Source of the DNA: JAJBWD01 sp041670885
Lineage (GTDB): Bacteria; Bacillota; Clostridia; Clostridiales; Clostridiaceae
DNA: 5,548 nucleotides
Reading direction: 5' to 3'
Assembly: GCA_041670885.1 (NCBI GenBank)
Contig: JBAXYJ010000191.1
Coordinates: 1-5,548, forward strand
Part shown: positions 1 through 5,547 of the stretch, in pieces
Position numbering within the stretch: position 1 is the first letter of the stretch
How the letters are laid out: every line of letters starts with the position of its first letter
Program-made: the position numbers and the translations under genes
Notes under the pieces: model-generated
The model's input: the letters and a program-made list of their open reading frames with translations, nothing else
Database searches by the model: none
Told to the model about the DNA's origin: nothing

Positions 1-623
1 ACTATTCTGGTTGGAAGAGGAATTGGAACATCTGTTGGTATCATTGTAACAAATATAGGGATAACCTTTATAACCAATAATGTAACTACACATATTGCAA
101 CTATTACTATTATCATTGGGTAAGTTAAAGCGGATTTTATCTTTCTTTGCTGCTTATATTCCTGTTGGTAATAATCTGCCATTCTCTCCATTATTTTATC
201 TAGTGTACCGGAACTTTCACCAACTTTAATCATATTACAAAGCATGTCCGGAAAATCTTTCTGTTTTTTCATCGAGTCTGAAACAGATTTTCCTTTCTGC
301 ACATCTTCATGGACTTCTGCTATCTGCTTTTGCAGCTTTTTATTTTCAGTCTGCTGCTTTAAAATCTCAAGAACTCGAAGTATGCTGAGTCCTGCCGTCT
401 GCATTACTGAAAACTGCCTGCAGAAAATTGATATATCCTTAAGCTTAACTCTTGACAAACCATCTAAACTTAGATTATCTAATTTGTTTTTTGTTTTTAT
501 AGTAATGGGATAATAGCTTTTACCTCTTAATGAAGTTATTACACCTTCTTTATTTGAGGCATCCATAGTTCCTTTTATAACACTTCCCATACTATTTCTT
601 GCTTCATATTCATATATTGGCAT
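1..623 (-). CDS. pilC: Type IV pilus / type II secretion inner-membrane platform protein PilC (GspF family), 5' part only
   Basis: The frame is open from the ATG at 623 to the window edge: 207 complete codons, about half of a roughly 400-residue family, so the gene is cut by the window and not broken. Residues 1-40 match the family N-terminus, with the M-x-x-Y-x-Y-x-A opening and a Gly18-Thr19 turn. A first T2SSF cytoplasmic domain follows (about 60-165), with RQFSVMQTAGLSIL at 69-82 and the GESSGTLDKIMERMADYY stretch at 135-152. The first membrane segment is about 168-190, and IPLPTR at 201-206 matches the usual LPxPTR loop. In the family this protein sits in the cytoplasmic membrane, contacts the PilB motor and passes its movement to pilin subunits. 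It starts 20 bases after pilB with its own GGAG site at 631-634, so the two are surely cotranscribed. The part seen cannot separate pilus from secretion or competence paralogues. Confidence 0.93.
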   Translation of the reverse strand, partial: MPIYEYEARNSMGSVIKGTMDASNKEGVITSLRGKSYYPITIKTKNKLDNLSLDGLSRVKLKDISIFCRQFSVMQTAGLSILRVLEILKQQTENKKLQKQIAEVHEDVQKGKSVSDSMKKQKDFPDMLCNMIKVGESSGTLDKIMERMADYYQQEYKQQRKIKSALTYPMIIVIVAICVVTLLVIKVIPIFVTMIPTDVPIPLPTRI

Positions 624-643
624 CGTATCACTCCATTTATCAA

Positions 644-2344
644 TCAATCTTTAATATAAGCAACCTTAACTAGCTCTTCCACTGTGGTATTGCCTCGGAG
701 TACATGCTCTGTGCAATACATTCTCAGGTCATTCATGCCGGATTTAATACATAAATCCCTTAATTCATCAGTATTTTTACCGCTAGCTATGTATTCTCTT
801 ATTTCTCTTGTTATTTCCATTATTTCATAGATACCAAGTCGTCCTGCATAGCCTGTATTACTGCAGTAAGCACATCCCTCGCCTTTATATAAGGTAACAT
901 CTTTTTCTTCACTTAAACCCAACAGCCTTTTCTCATAGACTGAAGCCAAATATGGTTTTTTACAGTAAGGGCATACTCTTCTGACTAGTCTTTGAGCTAT
1001 AATTCCTGATACTGAGGTAGATACTAAGTATGGCTCTAAGCCCATATCCACCAGTCTGACAATTGTAGATGGTGCATCATTGGTGTGAACAGTACTTAAA
1101 ACCTTATGTCCTGTTATGGCAGCTCTGACTGCAATTTCTGCAGTTTCATTGTCTCTCATCTCACCTATCATTATAATATCCGGATCCTGCCTTAGTATTG
1201 ACCTAAGACCAGACGCAAAGGTAAGTCCGGCTTTATTGTTTACATTAACCTGGTTTATACCCTCCATAGTATACTCTACCGGATCCTCAACAGTTACTAT
1301 ATTAACGTCACCTTTATTTAATGTAGTAAGAAGCGTATACAAAGTTGTGGATTTGCCGCTTCCCGTAGGACCGGTTGCGAGTATTATTCCATATGGAATT
1401 GCCAGTATCCTTTGAATCTTTTCCATTTCAGCTGGAAATAGTCCAAGTTTGTCCATTCCTATTAAGAAACCCTGCTTGCTTAGTATTCTTATAACTATCT
1501 TCTCGCCATAAACTGTTGGAAGAGAGGATATTCTAAGATCATACTGTTTACCATCAACCTGGGTTATAATTCTGCCGTCCTGGGGAACTCTTTTTTCTGC
1601 TATATTCATATTTGCCAGGATTTTAATTCTTGTTGTCAGTGATCCTAAATTTGCTTTATCAACCCTTAAAGCCTCTCTCAGTTCTCCGTCAACCCTTGTC
1701 CTAATTCTTATAAAATTTTCAAAAGGCTCTATGTGTATATCTGAAGCTCTTGCCTTTACAGCATTGCTGATAATTGAATCCACCAGCTTAACTACCGGAG
1801 CGTTCTTTATATCATCCTGCTCATCCTCGTCTTCAGCTTCCCCTTCATCATCTTTTTGAGATTTACTTAGTTCATCTGCTGCCATCTGAACATACTGAGA
1901 TGAATAATGTTTATCAAGAGCACTTTGTATGCTTTCCTTTGTAGCTAATAATATATCAATATTGTAACCTGTTGCTATCTTTATATCATCAATTGCAATA
2001 ATATTAAATGGATCATTCATGGCCACAATAAGTTTTTTAACTTTTTCATCCTCATTAAAGCCTACGGATACCACTCCATACTTTCTTGCTAAGTTTTCTG
2101 GTATTATTCTTACATCCTCATCACTGATTTCCATTCTGTTAAGCTCAGCAATAGGAAGCTTCATCTGAATTTTTATAGCATTTAATACATCAATATCTGC
2201 AAGCAAACCCTTTTCTATAAATATATCTCCTAATCTTTTGCCTGTTTCGCTCTGCAATTCTAATGCTTCATTAAGATCTTTATATGAAATTTTACCGCTA
2301 TCTACAAGTATATCTCCCAGTCTTCTTTTTTCACCGTATCTCAT
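644..2344 (-). CDS. pilB: Type IV pilus assembly ATPase PilB (GspE/T2SSE family) with N-terminal MshEN c-di-GMP-binding domain
   Basis: A complete 566-residue secretion-type ATPase, normal length for PilB/GspE. Residues 8-31 and 37-60 are two 24-residue MshEN motifs, each opening RLGD and ending in Gln, with a 5-residue linker; this is the known c-di-GMP-binding signature. An acidic linker (about 165-178) leads to the N2 region with SDIHIEP (201-207). The C-terminal motor holds Walker A GPTGSGKST (325-333), the Asp box VEDPVEY (352-358), Walker B with GEMRD (394-398, Glu395) and the His box with TVHTND (418-423). A zinc-type tetracysteine, CPYC (458-461) and CAYC (491-494), is typical of extension ATPases and absent from PilT retraction motors. 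In the family it hydrolyses ATP as a cytoplasmic hexamer to drive pilin assembly through PilC. The start has AGGAG at 2351-2355, six bases away. A role as a type II secretion GspE is less likely in a Gram-positive. Confidence 0.95.
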   Translation of the reverse strand: MRYGEKRRLGDILVDSGKISYKDLNEALELQSETGKRLGDIFIEKGLLADIDVLNAIKIQMKLPIAELNRMEISDEDVRIIPENLARKYGVVSVGFNEDEKVKKLIVAMNDPFNIIAIDDIKIATGYNIDILLATKESIQSALDKHYSSQYVQMAADELSKSQKDDEGEAEDEDEQDDIKNAPVVKLVDSIISNAVKARASDIHIEPFENFIRIRTRVDGELREALRVDKANLGSLTTRIKILANMNIAEKRVPQDGRIITQVDGKQYDLRISSLPTVYGEKIVIRILSKQGFLIGMDKLGLFPAEMEKIQRILAIPYGIILATGPTGSGKSTTLYTLLTTLNKGDVNIVTVEDPVEYTMEGINQVNVNNKAGLTFASGLRSILRQDPDIIMIGEMRDNETAEIAVRAAITGHKVLSTVHTNDAPSTIVRLVDMGLEPYLVSTSVSGIIAQRLVRRVCPYCKKPYLASVYEKRLLGLSEEKDVTLYKGEGCAYCSNTGYAGRLGIYEIMEITREIREYIASGKNTDELRDLCIKSGMNDLRMYCTEHVLRGNTTVEELVKVAYIKD

Positions 2345-2373
2345 TTAGTACTCCTAAGTCTTAGTTTAATATT

Positions 2374-2379
2374 ATTATA
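2374..2379 (-). promoter_or_regulatory. Probable -10 element of the pilBC promoter
   Basis: On the minus strand this is a perfect TATAAT, lying 29 bases before the pilB start codon, which would give a leader of roughly 20-25 bases containing the AGGAG site. The sequence 16-18 bases upstream (around 2396-2403) is only T-rich (TTTTAT) and does not resemble TTGACA, so either the promoter is weak at -35 or it needs an activator. In such A/T-rich DNA a chance match is possible. Confidence 0.42.
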
Positions 2380-2401
2380 CTACATAGTGCAAAATAATAA
2401 A

Positions 2402-2443
2402 AGATATATTTTCCAAAATATTGGATATTATTTTAATATATCT
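2402..2443. repeat. Nested A/T-rich inverted repeat in the pilB/yraN divergent promoter region
   Basis: The outer arms AGATATATT (2402-2410) and AATATATCT (2435-2443) are a perfect 9-base inverted repeat. Inside them, TCCAA (2412-2416) and TTGGA (2421-2425) form a second perfect dyad around AATA. The left arm touches the region where the -35 element of the pilB promoter should be, and the right arm lies about 38 bases before yraN. This could be an operator shared by both directions. Chance is a real alternative, because the outer arms are almost only A and T. Confidence 0.35.
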
Positions 2444-2480
2444 GAATTTTCGCAAAATTTAAAAATTTGGAGAGGATAAG

Positions 2481-2840
2481 ATGAGTGAAAATAAAATAAA
2501 AGGAGATTTTGGCGAAGAATCAGCCAATAGTTTTTTAAGAAAGAAAAATGTAATTATTTTGGAGAAAAATTTCAGAACCAGAAGTGGAGAAATTGACATA
2601 ATTGGATTATTTAACAATACCATAATATTTTATGAAGTTAAAACAAGAAAAAGTGACATCTATGGCTCCCCTGCCGAGGCGGTAACGAGAAGCAAAATAA
2701 ATAAGATTAAGCTTACATCTAAATTTTATATGGCTAAATTTAATTTATATAATTATGATGTAAGATACGATGTGATTGAAGTGTATTTAAACAAGAATCT
2801 GAAATTAGAAAAGATAAATATAATAGAAAATGCCTTTTAA
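2481..2840 (+). CDS. YraN / UPF0102 family protein, restriction-endonuclease-like fold
   Basis: A complete 119-residue protein, the usual length for UPF0102 (YraN). It has the family marks in order: an N-terminal Gly8-x-x-Gly11-Glu12, then R-T-R-S-GEIDII (32-41), then FYEVKTR (50-56). Glu37, Asp39, Glu52 and Lys54 fit the D/E...E-x-K pattern of PD-(D/E)XK nuclease folds. The cellular role of the family is not settled; a DNA-processing role is usually inferred from fold and from its frequent neighbours (rnhB, comM, dprA). The start has GGAGAGG at 2469-2475, five bases before the ATG. It is the only plus-strand gene here, converging on rnhB and diverging from pilB, whereas relatives normally carry it downstream of rnhB on the same strand. 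By hand count its GC is about 26% (95 of 360), against about 38-43% in sampled blocks of neighbouring genes. No convincing promoter was found upstream. Confidence 0.9.
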   Translation: MSENKIKGDFGEESANSFLRKKNVIILEKNFRTRSGEIDIIGLFNNTIIFYEVKTRKSDIYGSPAEAVTRSKINKIKLTSKFYMAKFNLYNYDVRYDVIEVYLNKNLKLEKINIIENAF

Positions 2841-2861
2841 GTTTATGTAAATTTAAAAGGC
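2832..2861. terminator. Probable bidirectional terminator hairpin between convergent yraN and rnhB
   Basis: Bases 2832-2844 pair with 2849-2861 over 13 positions (one G-T wobble at 2841/2852) around the tetraloop ATGT. The stem opens with GCC/GGC and includes the yraN stop codon (2838-2840). On the plus side the tail is only moderately T-rich (TTGTCTGATTTT). On the minus side, for transcripts arriving from rnhB, the tail reads ATTTTCTATTATATTT. The position between convergent genes fits a shared terminator, although neither tail is an uninterrupted T run. Confidence 0.55.
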
Positions 2862-2940
2862 TTGTCTGATTTTATATGCAAAGACAGCAACACATTTTTT
2901 AACAAAACCATATGTTAGAAATTAGCTGTGCCTGCCAGTT

Positions 2941-3720
2941 CTATATTATATTATTTAAAAAGCATCTTCTATGAATCCTGCAGGGACCATATTTTTTTAT
3001 GGCTTCAATATGTTCTTTTGATCCATAGCCCACATTATTTTCAAAGCCGTAGTAGGGATACATTTCGCTGTACTTTTTCATCAGGTTGTCCCTATATACC
3101 TTAGCAATAATTGAAGCTGCAGCTATGGCAGCGCTCTTTGTATCTCCCTTTACAATTCCCTTGTTTCTGATATAAAAACCCCTTATTGGATATCCGTCTG
3201 ATAAAACAATATCAGGGTGAGGCTTAAGTCCTGCTGCAGCATTAATAAACACCATATTATTGCAGAAGCCTATACCCTTTTCATCAATTTCATCATTATC
3301 AAGAGATGCAATTGAGTAAGCTATGGCTTTTTCTTTTATTATAAGAGAAAGCTCTTCCCTCTTTTTAGAGGAAAGCTTTTTTGAATCATTTATTCCAAGT
3401 ATAATATCCTCCATATTACCGGTGTCTAATATGACGGCAGCTGCTGTAATTGGACCTGCCAGGGGGCCTCTCCCCACCTCATCTACACCGGCTACTAGTG
3501 ATCCAAAGACAGCATCAAAAGAATACAGTTTTTTAACTCTTTCTATTTCCATAAATCTTCCCTGAAGCTTTTTCTCTAAGGATGATGAAAGGTTTATTAC
3601 ATTTTTTCTGCTGTCATTTTTTAAATCAGAGATAAAGCTCTCTATTTTTTCTTTATCTCCAATATCCATAATATCTGCAGCTTCTTTTATTTCTTTAAAG
3701 CTTAAGTCTTTTGTATCCAT
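2941..3720 (-). CDS. rnhB: Ribonuclease HII
   Basis: A complete 259-residue RNase HII, close in length to the Bacillus enzyme and longer than the core family because of an N-terminal extension of about 70 residues. The core begins with GVDEVGRGPLAGP (78-90), giving Asp80 and Glu81 of the metal site and the GRG substrate-sensing motif. NDSKKLS (111-117), the SDG with Asp175 (174-176), and the block SAAIAAASIIAKVYRD (196-211) with Asp211 complete the DEDD set. HRRCF (250-254) is the usual C-terminal motif. The family cuts RNA in RNA/DNA hybrids and 5' of single ribonucleotides in DNA, starting ribonucleotide excision repair. The ATG lies one base after the rbgA stop, and its GGAG site is inside the last codons of rbgA, so it is the last gene of a coupled cluster. 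The stop is TAG at 2941-2943; the next gene is convergent. Confidence 0.97.
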   Translation of the reverse strand: MDTKDLSFKEIKEAADIMDIGDKEKIESFISDLKNDSRKNVINLSSSLEKKLQGRFMEIERVKKLYSFDAVFGSLVAGVDEVGRGPLAGPITAAAVILDTGNMEDIILGINDSKKLSSKKREELSLIIKEKAIAYSIASLDNDEIDEKGIGFCNNMVFINAAAGLKPHPDIVLSDGYPIRGFYIRNKGIVKGDTKSAAIAAASIIAKVYRDNLMKKYSEMYPYYGFENNVGYGSKEHIEAIKKYGPCRIHRRCFLNNII

Positions 3721-3721
3721 T

Positions 3722-4576
3722 TTAATCTCCTAATTCAGGCTTCTCCAGCGAAATCTTTCCAATCTTTCCTCCACGGAATTCATCCAGAAGAATAACTGCC
3801 ATTCTGTTGTAATCTATACTATTTCCGGGAAGAAGACATCCTCGCTTCCTTGCCATTTTCTCCATATTCTCTAAAGGATCATCACCTAAATCCTCTGCTT
3901 TATATCGCACTTTAAGCAGCTCTTTATAATCCCTTGTAAGATTTTCAACAAGCTTTAATGCCAGCTCTTCTATATCTAATACTTCATCCTTAATTGCTCC
4001 GGTAAAGGCTAAGCTTAGCTGAGTTTCCTCACTGTCAAGCTTTGGCCATAAAACTCCCGGAGTATCTAAAAGCTCTATGCCCTGCTTTGTCTTAATCCAC
4101 TGCTTAGCTTTAGTAACTCCCGGTCTGTCTCCTGTTTTAGCAATAGCGTTTTGAGCCATTTTATTTATAAAGGTAGACTTTCCTACGTTTGGTATTCCAA
4201 CCACCATTGCTCTTATTGTAACATTTAATATTCCCTTATTTTTCTGCCTCTCGATTTTTTCCTTTAATAAAAGCTCTAAGCTGGGCTTTATTTTATTTAA
4301 ACCAAGACCTGTCTGGCAGTTAACAGATAAAGCTAAAGTATCTGATTTTGAAAGTAATTTAATCCAGGACCTATTAATATTATCATCGCTTAAATCGCTT
4401 TTATTAAGCAGAATTATCCTGGGTTTATCCTTGCAGATGAACTCTATATCCGGATTCTTACTGGATTTTGGAATTCTGGCATCTCTGATTTCAATAACCG
4501 CTTCAACCAGTTTTAAACTGTCTATCATTTGTCTTTTTGTTTTCACCATATGACCTGGATACCAATTTATTGCCAT
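3722..4576 (-). CDS. rbgA: Ribosome biogenesis GTPase RbgA (YlqF), circularly permuted
   Basis: A complete 284-residue protein, nearly the length of Bacillus RbgA. The GTPase motifs occur in permuted order: G4 NKSD (58-61), G5 near SVN (84-86), G1 GIPNVGKST (127-135), G2 with Thr155 in RPGVTKAKQW (151-160), and G3 DTPG (171-174). The N-terminal WYPGHM (5-10) carries His9, the position shown in RbgA to be needed for GTP hydrolysis in place of the usual G3 residue. The C-terminal part (about 200-284) is the helical RNA-binding region, with LLDEFRGGKIG at 263-273. In the family it acts in the cytoplasm on a late 50S precursor, allowing uL16 and others to join. Its ATG overlaps the lepB stop in TAATG, and GGAAGG within the last lepB codons serves as ribosome site, so translation is probably coupled. 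The cluster also has rplS, another large-subunit gene. Confidence 0.97.
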   Translation of the reverse strand: MAINWYPGHMVKTKRQMIDSLKLVEAVIEIRDARIPKSSKNPDIEFICKDKPRIILLNKSDLSDDNINRSWIKLLSKSDTLALSVNCQTGLGLNKIKPSLELLLKEKIERQKNKGILNVTIRAMVVGIPNVGKSTFINKMAQNAIAKTGDRPGVTKAKQWIKTKQGIELLDTPGVLWPKLDSEETQLSLAFTGAIKDEVLDIEELALKLVENLTRDYKELLKVRYKAEDLGDDPLENMEKMARKRGCLLPGNSIDYNRMAVILLDEFRGGKIGKISLEKPELGD

Positions 4577-5088
4577 TATTTTAACCTTCCTATACTATTT
4601 AATGGGTATAATCTAAAAATTGCTTTTCCTACAATAAGTTTGTAGGAGATATTGCCCACGCTGACGTCACGGCTGTCCATGGAATTATTTCTATTGTCTC
4701 CCATAGCAAATATTGTACCAGCCGGTACAGTAGTTTCTGGGAAATCACTTGTCATCTTTTCTTTTATGTATGTTTCTTCCTGTTTTTCACCGTTTATATA
4801 TAAAATTCCATCTTCGATTTTTATCTTATCTCCAGGAATGCCAATTACCCTTTTTATAAATTTCTCTCTGTTATCCTTAGGGTATTTAAATACAATAATA
4901 TCGCCTCTTGACGGCTTACTGAAATAGTAGGTTACCTTTTCCAATATAAGTCTGTCATTTGGCTTTAGAGTTGGATACATGGAGGTTTTATCTACGTTTA
5001 CTACCTGAAACACAAATGTTATTATCAGAACTGCAGCTATTGCTGCTATTACTAAAGATTTAATAAAACTTATTATCTCTTTATACAA
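4576..5088 (-). CDS. lepB: Type I signal peptidase
   Basis: A complete 170-residue S26-family signal peptidase with a single N-terminal membrane anchor (about 11-30), typical of Gram-positive Sip/LepB enzymes. The nucleophile Ser36 lies in TSMYPTL (35-41). The general base Lys79 lies in FIKRVIGIPGD (77-87). GDNRNNSMDSR (130-140) is the conserved box E. Box B usually has Gly two residues before the Ser; here it is Lys34. The catalytic domain lies outside the membrane and cuts signal peptides from exported proteins; prepilins are normally cut by a different enzyme. The start must be TTG (5086-5088): the frame is stopped by TAA at 5101-5103, no ATG or GTG lies between, and the next Met (37) is inside the active site. 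AAGGA upstream gives 9-base spacing. It ends overlapping rbgA by one base. Since a terminator precedes it, expression needs readthrough or a promoter not seen here. Confidence 0.95.
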   Translation of the reverse strand: MYKEIISFIKSLVIAAIAAVLIITFVFQVVNVDKTSMYPTLKPNDRLILEKVTYYFSKPSRGDIIVFKYPKDNREKFIKRVIGIPGDKIKIEDGILYINGEKQEETYIKEKMTSDFPETTVPAGTIFAMGDNRNNSMDSRDVSVGNISYKLIVGKAIFRLYPLNSIGRLK

Positions 5089-5097
5089 TACATCACA

Positions 5098-5102
5098 TCC
5101 TT
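5098..5102 (-). promoter_or_regulatory. Ribosome binding site of lepB, serving a TTG start
   Basis: On the minus strand AAGGA ends 9 bases before the TTG at 5088. The A of this site also opens ATG-TGA (5098-5093), and a further ATG at 5093-5091 opens a six-residue frame ending in TAA. Both are out of frame with lepB. The TTG is therefore the only start able to give the anchor segment and complete catalytic domain, and initiation is likely weak. Confidence 0.6.
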
Positions 5103-5129
5103 AATCAAGTATCAATTATCATAAGTAAC

Positions 5130-5148
5130 AAAAAAGGGCCATAAGCCC
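5130..5148 (-). terminator. Intrinsic terminator just after rplS
   Basis: On the minus strand GGGC (5148-5145) pairs with GCCC (5139-5136) around TTATG, followed at once by a run of six T (5135-5130). An outer inverted repeat, GTAACAAA/TTTGTTAC (5125-5132 and 5151-5158), encloses it and includes the rplS stop codon. The stem is short, but the GC stem followed by a clean T run is the textbook form. It should end or reduce transcripts from the ribosomal protein gene before lepB, so that bL19 mRNA exceeds lepB-rbgA-rnhB mRNA. Confidence 0.78.
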
Positions 5149-5154
5149 CATTTG

Positions 5155-5499
5155 TTACATTCTTTCTTTAACTTTTGCAGACTTACCAACTCTTTCTCTA
5201 AGATAGAAAAGCTTAGCTCGTCGTACTTTACCTTTTCTGATTATCTCGATCTTCTCGATATAAGGAGAATTAACTGGGAAAGTTCTTTCTACTCCAACAC
5301 CGTAAGCTACACGCCTTACAGTAAAGTTCTCTCTAAGTCCGCCGTTTTGTCTTTTTAAAACAGTTCCTTCGAAAGCCTGAATTCTTTCTCTTGTTCCCTC
5401 TTTGATCTTTACGCTGACCTTTACAGTGTCACCTACGTTGAACTCTGGAATATCAGTTTTAATCTGCAGAGCTTCAATCTCTTTTATTACATCTAACAT
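5155..5499 (-). CDS. rplS: 50S ribosomal protein bL19
   Basis: A complete L19 of 114 residues from the start chosen here, the normal length. Numbering from that start, it has the family blocks in order: IPEFNVGDTVKV (17-28), EGTRERIQAFEGTV (34-47), the VRRVAYGVGVERTFP block (61-75), SPYIEKIE (78-85) and GKVRRAKLFYLRER (90-103). bL19 sits at the subunit interface of the large ribosomal subunit. Two in-frame ATGs exist, at 5505 and 5499. The Shine-Dalgarno AAGGAGG (5507-5513) is one base from the first but seven from the second, so the second is the real start, and it also gives the usual M-L-D-x-I-K opening. It is followed by an intrinsic terminator that includes its stop codon region. In related genomes trmD lies upstream, but nothing of it can be identified in the 43 bases left. 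Confidence 0.97.
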   Translation of the reverse strand: MLDVIKEIEALQIKTDIPEFNVGDTVKVSVKIKEGTRERIQAFEGTVLKRQNGGLRENFTVRRVAYGVGVERTFPVNSPYIEKIEIIRKGKVRRAKLFYLRERVGKSAKVKERM

Positions 5500-5506
5500 G
5501 TGCATT

Positions 5507-5513
5507 CCTCCTT
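5507..5513 (-). promoter_or_regulatory. Strong Shine-Dalgarno site of rplS, deciding the start
   Basis: On the minus strand this is AAGGAGG, a full match to the anti-Shine-Dalgarno core. Its distance to the ATG at 5505 is a single base, too short to initiate. Its distance to the ATG at 5499 is seven bases, which is optimal. This removes two residues (Met-His) from the longest open frame. Confidence 0.88.
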
Positions 5514-5530
5514 AAATTTATTGACGTTCA

Positions 5531-5547
5531 TGCCAGGTAAGCTGACA
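5531..5547 (-). promoter_or_regulatory. Leader hairpin upstream of rplS, possibly part of an L19 autoregulatory leader
   Basis: On the minus strand TGTCAG (5547-5542) can pair with CTGGCA (5536-5531), six pairs with one G-U, around the loop CTTAC. It ends 17 bases before the Shine-Dalgarno site. Firmicutes have a described L19 leader RNA in this position, thought to bind the protein and limit its own synthesis. The window ends at this hairpin, so any further stems are not visible and the assignment to that family is inference. Confidence 0.35.

Noticed and set aside
244..513. 89-residue plus-strand open frame
   Set aside because: It lies wholly inside pilC on the other strand, and its composition (Cys, Phe, Ser rich) is that of an antisense shadow.
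1116..1415. 99-residue plus-strand open frame
   Set aside because: It is antisense to the conserved Walker A to His-box region of pilB, with no ribosome site and no recognisable motif.
2345..2480. Possible c-di-GMP riboswitch before pilB
   Set aside because: The predicted leader after the TATAAT is only about 20-25 bases, too short for the aptamer, and no conserved core sequence is present in the gap.
2862..2940. Small inverted repeats (TGTCT/AGACA and TAACA/TGTTA) and a T run near 2895-2900
   Set aside because: Stems of five pairs with long loops and poor spacing to the T run; expected by chance in A/T-rich DNA. No gene was seen in this gap.
3323..3565. 80-residue plus-strand open frame
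   Set aside because: It is the antisense shadow of the RNase HII core motifs.
4652..4927. 91-residue plus-strand open frame
   Set aside because: It is antisense to the lepB catalytic region; nothing supports expression.
5152..5358. 68-residue plus-strand open frame
   Set aside because: It is antisense to rplS, and its start lies in the terminator outer arm.
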